Shown here: positions 10,899 to 20,889 of the stretch, one piece after another
How positions within the stretch are numbered: position 1 is the stretch's first letter
Layout: each line of letters begins with the position of its first letter
NCBI GenBank assembly: GCA_905221605.1
Contig: CAJNDS010002491.1
Coordinates: 236,501-300,500 of the forward strand
Reading direction: 5' to 3'
Source of the DNA: Symbiodinium natans
Taxonomy: Eukaryota; Sar; Dinophyceae; Suessiales; Symbiodiniaceae
DNA length: 64,000 bases
The notes under the pieces: model-generated
Told to the model about the DNA's origin: nothing
The model's database searches: none
What the model saw: only the letters and a program-made list of their open reading frames with translations
Program-made: the position numbers and the translations under genes

Positions 10899-11075
10899 AT
10901 AGGTCGCACAAGTCGCGGGCCGTCTCTCAGTGGCAAAGACGGATGGCAGAGAAATGTTGAGGCTTATTACGCTCAATGCGTTGCAGGCCCGAGAAGGCCA
11001 ATGGTGCTGATGTACTGGCAAACGCCAGTACCTGCATGATCGTCGGCAAAACCGTGTGGCTCGAATGCTGCCTAG
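10899..11075 (+). pseudogene. Coding-like frame with an internal TGA
   Basis: After an AATAG acceptor the plus strand reads about 35 codons (KTDGREMLRLITLNALQARE), then TGA, then continues in the same frame for about 22 protein-like codons (GKRQYLHDRRQNRVARML). The two halves suggest a decayed exon or, less likely, a recoded stop. An overlapping minus frame (70 codons) exists. Family unknown. Confidence 0.35.
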
Positions 11076-11599
11076 GTAGGAACTTAACAAGTGCACATGT
11101 TTAGGGTTTAGGAATTTAGGGTTTAGGGTTTAGGGTTTAGGGTTTAGGGTTTAGGGTTTGGGGATTGGGGTTTGGGGTTTGGGGTTTGGGGTTTGGGGTT
11201 TGGGGTTTGGGGTTGGGGTTTAGGGCATCGAGGCCTTGGCCGGTTTGAGTTTTGACAGCCTGCCTTGAGGAGGGAGGCATATATCCTGTTGGGGTGGTTG
11301 TCAAAATTCTGGTCCGTTTTTGGATCCCTATGACAATGCGGCACCTAATATCTAAAGTACCCCCAAAAAAGGATCATGATTGTGACAAACACTCTTTTGT
11401 AGGTTTCCTTGGGAGTTGTGTTGGACTAAAAAACCTGAAGCAAAAGCCAAAGCCCTAACCTACAAAACTCAAAAAATCCTAAATCCAAAAGCCCTTATTC
11501 CCTTAAACCAAAAGCCTGAACCCTAAATCAAGAGCCCTCAGTCCTAAAACCCTGAGCCCTAAAGCCCTGAGCCTGAAAGCCACCCAAAAAGCCCCCCTG

Positions 11600-11990
11600 A
11601 AGACCCTAAACCCTGAGGCATGCCGTGCCTGAAGAGCTTGTTGACCTTGAAAGGTTTAGGGTTTAGGGTTTAGAGTTAGGGTTTAGGGGTTAGGGGTTGA
11701 AGGCTTCAGGGTTTTGCTTAGGCAGGTTTCGGTGTTTAGGCGTTGGGGGGGGGGGGGGGGTAGGGTTCAGGGTTTAGGGCGAGCTTGTGGGGGTTAGGGC
11801 ACAGGGCTTGCTACCTGCCTGTGAGACCTCGAACACCCATATGGTGTGGGTTTACGTTTTCCGGTTTTGGGTTTAGGGTTTAGGGTTCAGGGTTTAGGCG
11901 TACCCGACCAAAGGAAGCTGCTGACAGGGTGCCCAGAGATACTCCAGGTCTGGCCTCTCACAGAACCTTCCACGAAATTTGGGGCAGTGT
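11600..11990 (-). CDS. Possible 3' exons of the glycosyltransferase gene
   Basis: Downstream of the recognised glycosyltransferase exons, minus-strand islands read RPDLEYLWAPCQQLPLVG (about 11910-11960), a short peptide near 11815-11865 and FKVNKLFRHGMPQG (about 11607-11650). An acidic-aromatic-Trp-Cys-Pro segment of the first kind is common near the C-terminus of capsular-type sugar transferases, but phases were not established. Confidence 0.3.
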
Positions 11991-12309
11991 TTAGGGTTTA
12001 GGGTTTAGGGTTTAGGGTTTAGGGTTTAGGGTTTAGGGTTTAGGGTTTAGGGCTCAGGGGATTAGGGGTTTAGGGGCTTGGGGTTTAGGAGTTCAGGAAT
12101 TTAGGGATTTAGGGTTTCAGGAAGGAGTTGAGCCCTGTATGGGTTCAGTGTGGAATTGTTTAGACTGACGGTTTAGGAATTAAGGGATTTAGGGATTTAG
12201 AGATTTAGGTTGAGAAATTTAGGGATTTAGGGTTTAAGAGATTTAGGGATTTGAGGTTTGGGGGGTTTAAGGTTTGGGGGCTTAGGGGTCTAGGGTTTGG
12301 GGGTTTAGG

Positions 12310-12452
12310 GATTTCAAAGGGCAGCCCTTCTCTGTCTGACCCATAGAAGAAGCCAAATGCCCTTTTGCAAAAGGGCAGAATTTTGCCACATTGGGGTAGA
12401 GGCGGTGGGGCTCAAGATATTGAGCCCTATGCCCCACACCCTCAAACCGTAA
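12310..12452 (-). CDS. Open island, possible exon
   Basis: The minus frame reads AQYLEPHRLYPNVAKF and stays open for over 40 codons. The plus frame is open too (RSQMPFCKRAEFCHIG). On minus it could follow the last confirmed glycosyltransferase exon in phase. Confidence 0.3.
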
Positions 12453-12460
12453 ACCCTAAA

Positions 12461-12653
12461 CCCTGAAATCCTGAACTATAAACCCTAAACCCCAAGCTCT
12501 TCTGAAAGCTTGGGGTGTTTATGGTTTTTCTTGAGCTTAGGGCTGAACCCTGAAATCCTGAACTATAAACCCTAAACCCTAAACCCTAAACCCGAAACCC
12601 CAAACTCTTCTGAAAGCTTGGGGTGTTTATGGTTTGTTTTGAGCTTAGGGCTG
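12461..12653. repeat. Tandem duplication of an inverted-repeat unit
   Basis: Two copies (12461-12545 and 12548-12653) share the same order: CCCTGAAATCC, telomeric units, AAGCTCTTCTGAAAGCTT hairpin, GGGGTGTTTATGG and GAGCTTAGGGCTG. The second copy has two additional heptamers, so the internal array changed length after duplication. Confidence 0.75.
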
Positions 12654-12721
12654 TCATTTGACCCTTTGAGGGGGCCTTAAGCCAAACAGCCCACGCAATC
12701 TCCAACAAACCCTAGGGTTTC

Positions 12722-12841
12722 CAGGGTGGGGCCCCCTTACTATACTAACTGTAGTTAAGGGACTTATAACCTAAACTAGGGTCCTTATAACCCAATTTAG
12801 GGCCCTTATAACTCTACTTATAACTAGGGGGCCCCACCCTG
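12722..12841. mobile_element. MITE-like element with 15-bp perfect terminal inverted repeats
   Basis: The ends are CAGGGTGGGGCCCCC and its exact reverse complement. The 120-bp body is TA-rich (repeated CTTATAAC). The element is flanked on both sides by TAGGGTTT, compatible with insertion into, and duplication of, a telomeric heptamer. No ORF. Confidence 0.75.
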
Positions 12842-12905
12842 TAGGGTTTAGCGTTGTGTAAGCCCAAGAACACCTCTAAAAAGGGAAGCAATTGACCTGC
12901 ATCGG

Positions 12906-13079
12906 CGGGGGGGGGGGGGGGGGGGGATGAGGGAACCCAAGCTTTCCGAAGGTCTTAACCCTAAGCCCTAAGCCCTAAGCCCTAAGCCCTAAACCCTAAA
13001 CCCCAAACCCTAAACCCTAAACCCCAAACCTAAACCCTAAATCCTTCTAGGGCTTTGGGCAGGGGGGGGGGGGGGGGGG
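12906..13079. repeat. Two poly-G tracts around a CCCTAAA array
   Basis: G-runs of about 20 and 17 bases at roughly 12906-12926 and 13063-13079, separated by CCCTAAA/GCCCTAA units. The second directly adjoins the last well-supported glycosyltransferase exon. Confidence 0.8.
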
Positions 13080-13106
13080 AGGAGGAGATGCTGGCAAAGT
13101 GGCCGC

Positions 13107-15362
13107 TTGGACCAGTGAGCCCGAGTCCGCCGAAGCCACTCCACAACCTCGGCGTTTCCGAAAATAGGGTTTAGGGTTTAGGGTTTAGGGTTTAGGGTTT
13201 AGGGTTTGGGGTTTGGGGTTTGGGGTGTCGGGTTTAAGGTTTAGGATTTAGGGATAGTCCTCACTGCAAGAGAACCCTTTTTTTATTGGGGGTGTCCCTA
13301 TTGCCAGAAACCCCCAATTGAGTCCCAGTTTGGTTTGGGGTTGGGATGTAGGGTTTAGGGGGTTTAGGGTGTAGGGCTTGGCATTTAGGGGGTGTGGGGT
13401 TTGGGTTTAGGGAATTGTTTGGGATTTCTGGGGTTGAGCGGCATCCTAACACTCCTCAAGCCCTAGAAAGCCAGCAAAACCCCAAGAAAACCCTGCAACG
13501 CTAGCCTCAACCCTGTAGACAAAGCCTTAGAAGCTAAAAACCCTAGAGTTGGCAGAGTCCGTAGCCCTAAACCCTAAACCCTGAACCCTAAACCCTCAAC
13601 CCTCCGCCCTAAACCCTAGCCCAAGTGGCCAAGGTATGCCCTGGTGAGGAGACGATGAAGCTGCCTCAGAGGGTGTAGGCCACAACAGCCCCAAAAAAAG
13701 GAGGGCGCCATTCGAGGCTTCTCTTAGGGAGTTTAGGGTTTAGGGTTTGGGGTTTGGGGTTTAGGGTTTAGAAATTTAGGGTTAAAGGTTTAGGATACTG
13801 CCCACATTCGGCCAGCTGAGGCGCTAATGATGTGCGGCACGCCATGGTGCTCCGGGCTTTGCAGATCCGGATAGAAGGCGAAGAAGCCTCATGCGGTATA
13901 GGGAAAAACCCTAAACCCTAGACCCTAAACCCTAAACTCCTAAACCCAAGCCCGGCATTCCCTAAGAAAGGGGTTTAAGCTTGGGGTGGAGGAGGGTTTA
14001 GGGCTGAGGGTTCATCCTAAAGTGCTTGAGCGATAAGGTCTTGAACTCGGGTTAAGGGTGTAGAAAACAAGAGCAACTACTCTTAAACGAAAACAAGGGA
14101 AATAACTTAGAAGCAACAAAACGTGCACCATCGACCTTACCAAGATAGACAGCCCATACACATCCCTGGCAGAACGGCCTAAGGCCTAAGCCCTAAACCC
14201 TAAACCCTAAATCCTAAACCCTAAACCGTAAACCCTAAACCCTAAACCCTAAAACCCTAAACCCTAAACCCTAAACCTTGAGCCCTAAACCCTAAACCCT
14301 AAACCCTAAACCCTAAACCCTAAACCCTAAACCCTAAACCCAAAACACAACCGCAAAGCCCAGCATCATCGAACACAAGCCCTGTACTAACACCGAAAGC
14401 GCCCAACACAAACACACAAACATCCGAAGAACTCTCAAGCCCAAAACCAACCAAGACAAGCCCTGAATAACCCTAAACCCTAAACCCTAAACCCTAAACC
14501 CCAAGAATTGAAAACACCCAAAAGAAGCCGTTGGCCGCCGCAGTCGGAAGCCAGTCATCCAGGGGCCGCCGGCACAGGTTCGTTGCCTCGGCAGATGCTG
14601 GGGTTTAGGGTTTAGGGTTTAGGGTTTAGGGTTTAGGGTTTAGGGTTTAGGGTTTAGGGTTTAGGGCTTAGGGTTTAGGGTTTAGGGGTTTTAGGGCCTA
14701 AACTGCAACTGCTGAATTCCCGAAACCTTACACCCCTAAACCCTTAAATCCTTAAGCCTTAAACATCCTTAAGCCATAAACCCCCAAAACCCTAAACCCT
14801 CATACCCTAAGCCCTCCAACCCTAAACCCTTAATCCCTTAAACCTTTGAACTCTTAAACCTTTGAACCCTTAACGCTTTGAACCCTTCAACCCTTAAAAC
14901 CTTGAAACCCTAAACCCGTTGAGGGCCTCAGAGCCCGTAAGGACTGAGGGCGTTTTCTTCTCCGGCTTCGGAGCAAACCGGGCAGAGGGCCGATAGGCTC
15001 TAGTCGGGGGGGGGGGGGGGGGGGGGGGAGGGTTTGATCTAAAGGTTCCTCTGGAAAATTCTTTGAGGGTTCCGATGTCGGCTTTATGAGGGGAAATGTA
15101 GGACCATTGTTCGTGCAAATGGTATTTTGGATCATAACCTTGAAGGGTTTAGGGTTTAGGGTTCAGGGTGTAGGGTTTAGAGTTTAGGGGAACATAGGGT
15201 ACTCCTTTTCTTCCCCAAATAGAACAAAATCCCCTTCAAAGGAACTTTCAAAAGGTTGTTGAGGTGTAGGGTTTTGGGGTTTCGGGGCTTTTGGGCCTTC
15301 GGGGGTCTTTCGGGGGTTTTGAGGCTGTAGTTTCGACGATTTAGGGCCAGGTTTTTTTTTTT

Positions 15363-15394
<32 letters not shown>

Positions 15395-18300
15395 TGGAGT
15401 TTAGGGTTTTAGCCTCTTATGGAAGCCTAAACCCTAAACCCTAAACCGTAAACCCTAAACCCTAAACCCTAAACCCTAAACCCTAAACCCTAAACCCTAG
15501 GTAGTATGCGTGCTTCCCTTTTAACAGCAGAGCCCTGTCGAGCGGCATCCACCCAGGCGCCCCCATACTTTTCCAAGAGGTAGAGCCTGGCTTAGGGTTT
15601 AGGGTTTAGGGTTTAGGGTTTAGGGTTTAGGGTTTAGGGTTTAGGGTTTAGGGTTTAGGGTTTAGGGTTTAGGGTTTAGGGTTTAGGGGTGTAGGCGGGT
15701 CTAGGGTCTAGGGTCTAGGATTTCGGGTTTCAAAGTGTCAGGAGGGCTCCGGATGGATTGAGGCATAGCAAAAGGCTGGAGGGTTTATCCTGAAACGCTC
15801 ACGTGTCACAAGTATCTTACATAGCGGCTTACAAAGAAAAGGGGACCAAATGGTAGGATTCCCTTCTTGTAAGTAACCCAGCAAGGTACCCTCCTAATTC
15901 GGTAACCAAGGGACCGCGGAGTTGAAAGTTTAAGGGTTTAGGGTTTAGGGTTTAGGGTGTAGGGTGTAGGGTTTAGGGTTTGGGGTTTAGGGTTTAGGTT
16001 TTGGGGTTTAGGAATTCACGCAGCCTCGGAGTTCGCTAGCGCCCGTGCCGTAAGTGTCATGCAACCCAAATCGGGATCTGATCTTGTATACTAAACCCTA
16101 AACCCTCAACCCTAAAACCATAAAACTCGAAACCCTAAGCCCCAAAACCATAAAGCCGAAACCCTAAGCCCTAAACCCTAAAACCCTAAACCCTAAAACC
16201 CTAAACCCTAAGCCCTATCTCCGATGCATAAGACCGTCAGCTCCCAGAAAGCAACATGAGGCAAATCCGCAAGGTGCAGACATCCCTGCAACAAAAAAAC
16301 AACTGCAAACCGCAAGATTTCGGGGGTTAGGGCGACTCTAAACCCTAAACCCTAAACCCTAAACCCCAAACCCTAAACCCCAACCCTAAACCCTAAACCC
16401 TAAACCCTAAACCCTTGACCCTAAACCCTAAACCCTAAACCCCAGACACTAAACCCCGGCTTAGGGTTTGAGAGAGGAGCCCATGCACCTCAACAGGTCG
16501 GACTCGCTCGCGGGAGGTATCAAAACCTCTTGTCTCAAGGCATGGGTTTAGGATTTAGGGTTTAGGGTTTAGGGTTTAAAGGTTTAAAGGTTTAAAGGTT
16601 TAAAGGTTTAAAGGTTTAAAGGTTTAAAGGTTTAAAGGTTTAAAGGTTTAAAGGTTTAAAGGTTTAAAGGGTTAAAGGGTTAAAGGGTTAAAAGGGTTAA
16701 AGGGTTTAGGGTTTAGGGTTTAGGGTTTAGGGATGGTTTAGGGTTTAGGGTTTAGGGTTTGGGGTTTGGGGTTTAGGGTTTAGGGTTTAGGGTTTAGGAC
16801 GTCGGGTTAAGGGATTAGGGATGTAGCGTTTAGGGATGTACCAGCGGTGGCGTGGTCCTCGCAGTTGTCCGGTTGTCTGGGGCATATAGGTCGGTTCGTA
16901 TTTAGGGTTTTAGGTCTGGGGTTTAGGGTTTAGGGTTTAGGGTTTAGGGTTTAGGGTTTAGGGTTTAGGGTTTAGGGTTTAGGGTTTTGTGGTTTAGGGT
17001 TTAGGGTGTTCTGCCTGCCCCTTTGTGAAAAACGAGGCGGAGGAGCGGTGATCTTGGCACCCTGCACCCCGAATCCCTAAGCCCAAACCCTAAACCCTGA
17101 ACCCTGAGCATTCAAAACCTCTAAAGCATGTCACTCACCTGAAACCTTGAAACCCTAAGCCCTAAGCCCTAAAACCTAAACCCTAACAGCTGCAAGCCCG
17201 TTAACCCCCAAACCTTCCACAAAGTGCCCCTAAGCCCTTTAAATCTTTCAGAGGAATCTGGAGATTCAAGCAGAGCTGCAGACACCCTGGGTTTAGGGTT
17301 TAGGGTTTAGGGTTTAGGGCTTCTTTGGGTCATTGCTTGATGCTACCACAATCATGAGTGCTTCAGCCTCAGCCATTAAGAGCTGACAGTACTGGCGAAC
17401 GCTGGCCTCCGTGGGAATCGACTCCAACTGCTGCTGATGTCTGAAAGTGGATAGTTGAACGGGGCATGGTTCGGTTTTGCAACTATCACTTTTCCCAGTC
17501 CATCCAATGCACGCACAAGCAAGGTCGGATCGGAAGGCGCCAGACTAAGTTCGTTTAGGGTTTGGGGTTTAGGGTTTCGGGTTTAGGGTTTTGGGTTTTC
17601 AAGGCCTTCTCACTTACGGAGTGCGGCGTGATGGGCTTGCAGTGTGTGTCCGTCGCTCTGGGGTTGGGTCAGGAAGGCCAGTATGGTGGCTTTCTCCCCC
17701 CTGGTTGGAACCGTGTCATCGTAAGAAATAGCAACGGACCAGTACCTAGAGCTCTGCTCAAAACTCAAAGTCCTTTAACCCAACACTCTCAACCCTGAAC
17801 CCAAACCCTAACCAAAACCCAACCCTGAACCCCTACACCTAAAGCCTAAACCTACGTCCTGAACCCTCGACCCAAGGCCCTACACCCGAAACCCTAAAAC
17901 AAAAGCCCCAAACCGTCCACCCCAAACCCCAAACCCTAAGCCCCAAACCCTAAACCCTAAACCCTAAACCCTAAACCCTAAACCCGAAACCCTACTAAAG
18001 CCCTGAACCCGAGGCCCAAGTCTGCGACCTCACCAAAGGCAGCACGCTGTTGCGAGGTGAGCCCGAGCTTGTCACCCAGGTTCCTTCCATGGGTTTAGGG
18101 TTTAGGGTTTAGGGTTTAGGGTTTAGGGTTTAGGGTTTAGGGTTTAGGGTTTAGGGTGTAGGGCTCAGGGTTAGGGTATAGGGCTGAACTTCGACACCCT
18201 CCGCGCTCTTGTAGGGTCTTACGCGAGGTGAAGGGTTCAGATCTTCAGTTTACGGTAGACAGGATCTTAGGCCTGGGAGGTTTAGGATTTATAGGGTTTA

Positions 18301-20888
18301 GGAGCTTATGTGCAAGCTTAAGGGCTTCGGGGTCTAGCGAGGTTAGGGTGGCTCTTGCCGCCTTGGAGGGCGTGGGGTGGGAGAAAGGTGTTTGATAGCC
18401 CTCCACAGTCGGGCCCGAGCTGCTTTTCGCACCGCTCTCGAGCCTCCTCTGCATCCTAACCTTCATGGCATCAGCGCCATATTATTGCAGCAAACCCTAA
18501 ACCCCAACCCCCAACCCCCGGAACGCCCAGAACCCCCAGAAGCCCTAAACCTAAACCCTAAACCCTAAACCCTAAACCCTAAACCCTAAACCCTAAACCC
18601 CCCCTAGCCTTAATTCCGCCGGGGTGCATCTGCTGCCGTAGAGCCTGGTACTCTTCGAAGGAGTCCCCCAGCAGTTTTGGGAAGCTCGAGCGCGAGATGG
18701 CGCGGATATCCTGCGCAGAAGGCTGGCCCTAAACCCTAAACCCTAAACCCTAAACCCTAAACCCTAAACCCTAAACCCTAAACCCTAAACCCTAAACCCT
18801 AAACCCTAAACCCGAAACCCGAAACCCGAACCCTAAACCGGGTTTGGGGCTTAGGGTTTAGGGTTTGAGATGTTTAGGTACTCGCATACTAGTCAAGGAT
18901 GAACTAGAGAACCCTGAATCTCCTGACCCTTACCCCTAAGATCTTCCAAGCTTCGAGCTCCAAATCCCACCCCGATGCCCTAAGCAAAAGCCAAAGGCAC
19001 CAGAAAACCCTGAGAGCCCCTAAACCCTGAACCCTGAACCCTGAAATCTGAACATTGAACCCTAAACCCTAAACCCTAAACCCTAAACCCTAAACCCTAA
19101 ACCCTAAACCCTAAACCCTAAACCCTAAACCCTAAACCCTAAACCCTAAACCCTAAACCCTATACTAAACCCTAAACCCTAAGCCCAAACCCTTAACCCT
19201 CAATCCTAAACCCATTCGGTCCCAGGTCGGATTGAACAGTCTCCAGGTCTGCAGCATGTGCACGCCTCGACGCGGGGGCCGAAGGAGTGTGTGGGTGTAG
19301 GGTTTAGGGTTTAGGGTTTAGGGTTTAGGGTTTCGGGTTTAGGTTTAGGGTTTAGGGTTTAGGGTTTAGGGTTTAGGGTTTAGGGTTTAGGGTTTAGGGT
19401 TTAGGGTTTAGGGTTTAGGGTTTAGGGTTTAGGTTTAGGGTTTAGGGTTTAGGGTTTAGGGTTTAGGGTGTAGGGTTTAGGGATTAGGGCTCGGATAGAA
19501 GGCTACGGGTTTGAGGACAAGGGCTTAGGATTTGACAGAAGGGTTCAGCGCTAAGGGTTTTGAGGATTTGGTCGATTCAGGATTCGGGTTTAGGGCTTTG
19601 AGGCTTGAGATGTAGTGGGTGGAGCTGGCATTGAAAAATCGGGTGTTGGGATTTAGGCTGTAAACAAGGTCCAGGGCAGCTTCGTGTCGAGAATTGACGG
19701 CGTAGGTCAGCCGGCCGGGCGGATAAGATGGTATCACTTTGACCGTGTCGCCTGTGGCGCTGCGCATTGCGTGGGCTGGATCCTTCCCATGCAAGACCAC
19801 ATTTGGGAATGCAGCCTGAAGATATTCCAGGGACTTCTGCACAGCACCATCACAAAAAAAACTGCCCGACGATGTGATTGACGAGGGTCTCATCCACTGA
19901 GCCTGTGACAGCCAGCAGTTTTGCAGTTGTCGCTTGACTGACTCCGCACGGAGAATGTCGCAGCATTGTGGAACCCAATACAAACCTGAAAATCCTAAAC
20001 CCTAAACCCGAAAACTGTCTCAAAGACACCCCCAGCCCAGAAACCATGGGCCCCGAACCCCCCACAACCCTGAGCCCTGAACCCTCCTAAGCCCAAACCC
20101 TGAACCAGAAGCAACATGCTCCTAGCCCTAAAGCCTAAACCCTAAATACCTTCAACCCAAGATACCTTCAACCCTGAACCTCAAACCCCAAACCCCAGGC
20201 CACAAATCCTAAACCCGAAGCCTCAAACCCTCAACCCTAAGCCCCAAACCCTAAGCCATAAATCCTAAACTCTAAGCCCCAAAGCCTGAACCCTGAAGCC
20301 TAAACCCTAAACCCTAAACCCTAAACCCTAAACCCTAAACCCTAAACCCTAAACCCTAAACCCTAAACCCTGAACCCTAAACAACTCAAACTTCCTCCCA
20401 GGCGCAGAGCGGAGGGGCGGCGTCCCAGCCCTGCCATCGTTGCGCATGTTGAAGGGTTGTAGGCAGGGTTTAGGGTTTAGGGTTTAGGGTTTAGGGTTTA
20501 GGGTTTAGGGTTTAGGGTTTAGGGTTTAGGGTTTAGGGTTTAGGGTTTAGGGTTCAGGGCTTAGGGCTTAGGGTTTAGGGTTTAATTCGGGTTTAGGGTT
20601 TAGGGTTCGGGGCTGCGGAAACTCAACCCTTTAACCCTTGAACCTCAGCCCCTAACAAATCCAGTTTTCTTCTGCTCCTAAACCCTAAACCCTAAACCCT
20701 AAACCCTAAACCCTAAACCCTAAACCCTAAACCCTAAACCCTAAACCCTAAACCCTAAACCCTAAACTCCGTGCCTGGAACCAAAGCATCCAGATGATGC
20801 GCGGGACGTCCGCAAAGGAGGCGTCCTTCCCCGTCGCCGGCAGCGGCATGGGACCCGCCATCGCGGCGCTGGGAGGAGGGCCATCCAT
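13107..20888 (-). CDS. Glycosyltransferase, capsular-polysaccharide-synthesis / GT32-like; at least 11 exons
   Basis: Joined minus-strand exons: 20888-20775, 20430-20406, 19265-19222, 18710-18631, 18083-18029, 16526-16489, 15586-15547, 14586-14529, 13887-13825, 13664-13615, 13147 to about 13107. Phases agree throughout and give about 202 codons. Start is ATG at 20888. Motifs in order: VPRIIWMLWFQ+GWDAAPP (exons 1-2), TWRLFNPTW (3), SDLLR (6) + LYLLEKYGGAWVD (7), AT-LCRRPLDDWLP (8), NGFFAFYP (8-9), FIVSSPGHTLATWA (10). The R..LLE.YGG.W.D.T block is the sugar-nucleotide/metal-binding signature of DXD-type transferases of this superfamily; the residue pattern D-A-T is typical of the capsular (Caps_synth) branch. 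Introns are largely telomeric repeat, use GC, GA or GT donors, and some contain other decayed genes. The 3' end is unresolved. Acceptor sugar unknown. Confidence 0.75.
14185..14341 (-). repeat. CCCTAAA array inside a glycosyltransferase intron
   Basis: About 22 units with a few variants, between exons 8 and 9 of the glycosyltransferase. Confidence 0.95.
15006..15028. repeat. Poly-G tract (23 G)
   Basis: A homopolymer inside a spacer with weak frames on minus; ORFs reported across it are mostly poly-proline from reading the C-strand. Confidence 0.9.
15351..15392. repeat. T-run joined directly to a G-run
   Basis: About 21 T followed immediately by about 20 G. A similar T-then-G junction occurs at about 6556-6583. 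The order T then G mirrors the TTTAGGG unit without its A. Confidence 0.85.
16575..16700. repeat. GGTTTAAA satellite embedded in TTTAGGG
   Basis: At least a dozen tandem copies of an 8-mer (GGTTTAAA), grading into GGGTTAAA and then into normal TTTAGGG on both sides. It looks like local amplification of a mutated telomeric unit. Confidence 0.9.
17318..17549 (-). CDS. Nested ORF/exon inside a glycosyltransferase intron (about 76 codons)
   Basis: One frame is open from a TTAG acceptor at about 17550 to a stop beside a TTTAGGG array. The second half is highly protein-like (QQQLESIPTEASVRQYCQLL, then MAEAEALMIVVASS); the first half is Cys-rich. A second frame over the first half (LSLAPSDPTLLVRALDGLGK) could splice to it through a 50-nt GT-AG intron. 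The sequence lies on the same strand as the host gene but does not fit the glycosyltransferase fold, so it is probably an inserted gene copy. Confidence 0.5.
17618..17745 (-). CDS. Well-bounded exon nested in a glycosyltransferase intron
   Basis: It has a CTCTAG acceptor, 128 nt of clean coding sequence (YWSVAISYDDTVPTRGEKAT, then ILAFLTQPQSDGHTLQ) and a perfect GTAAGT donor. These are classical GT-AG signals, unlike the GC/GA junctions of the surrounding gene. It probably precedes the 17318-17549 ORF in a small inserted gene. Family unknown. Confidence 0.6.
18245..18466 (-). CDS. Nested ORF, basic/polar, within an intron
   Basis: 73 codons starting MKVRMQRRLESGAKSSSGPT with normal composition for the first 55 residues; the tail is heptamer translation. 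The plus strand is open as well (63 codons). It lies between glycosyltransferase exons 4 and 5. No family recognised. Confidence 0.35.
   Translation of the reverse strand: MKVRMQRRLESGAKSSSGPTVEGYQTPFSHPTPSKAARATLTSLDPEALKLAHKLLNPINPKPPRPKILSTVN
18728..18835 (-). repeat. CCCTAAA array upstream of exon 4
   Basis: About 14 clean units degrading to CCCGAAA at the far end. Confidence 0.95.
19296..19485 (+). repeat. TTTAGGG array (about 26 units)
   Basis: Nearly perfect, with two short TTTAGG slips. It follows glycosyltransferase exon 3 directly. Confidence 0.95.
19640..19985 (-). pseudogene. Frameshifted gene copy inside an intron
   Basis: After a strong acceptor (GGATTTTCAG) the minus strand encodes about 43 codons (RHSPCGVSQATTAKLLAVTG, then SVDETLVNHIVGQFF) that end at a run of eight T. 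A one-base shift there moves into a second frame that continues the protein (GAVQKSLEYLQAAFPNVVLH, then GKDPAHAMRSATGD). From memory the DPAHAMR segment resembles multicopy Symbiodiniaceae proteins with a (D)xAHA-R motif; not verified. The shift could be a real indel or a homopolymer sequencing error. Confidence 0.6.
20290..20375 (-). repeat. CCCTAAA array after exon 2 of the glycosyltransferase
   Basis: About 11 units. The matching TTTAGGG array on the other side of exon 2 is at 20466-20560. Confidence 0.95.
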
Positions 20889-20889
20889 T

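Noticed and set aside
18029-18083. Plus-strand frame EAQVCDLTKGSTLL in this island as the gene
   Set aside because: The minus frame fits the glycosyltransferase in phase and sequence, so the plus frame is its shadow.
18933-18979. Short island with good acceptor and GTAAGG donor as an extra glycosyltransferase exon
   Set aside because: In the phase required by exon 3 it runs into a stop before the donor; it may belong to something else or be chance.
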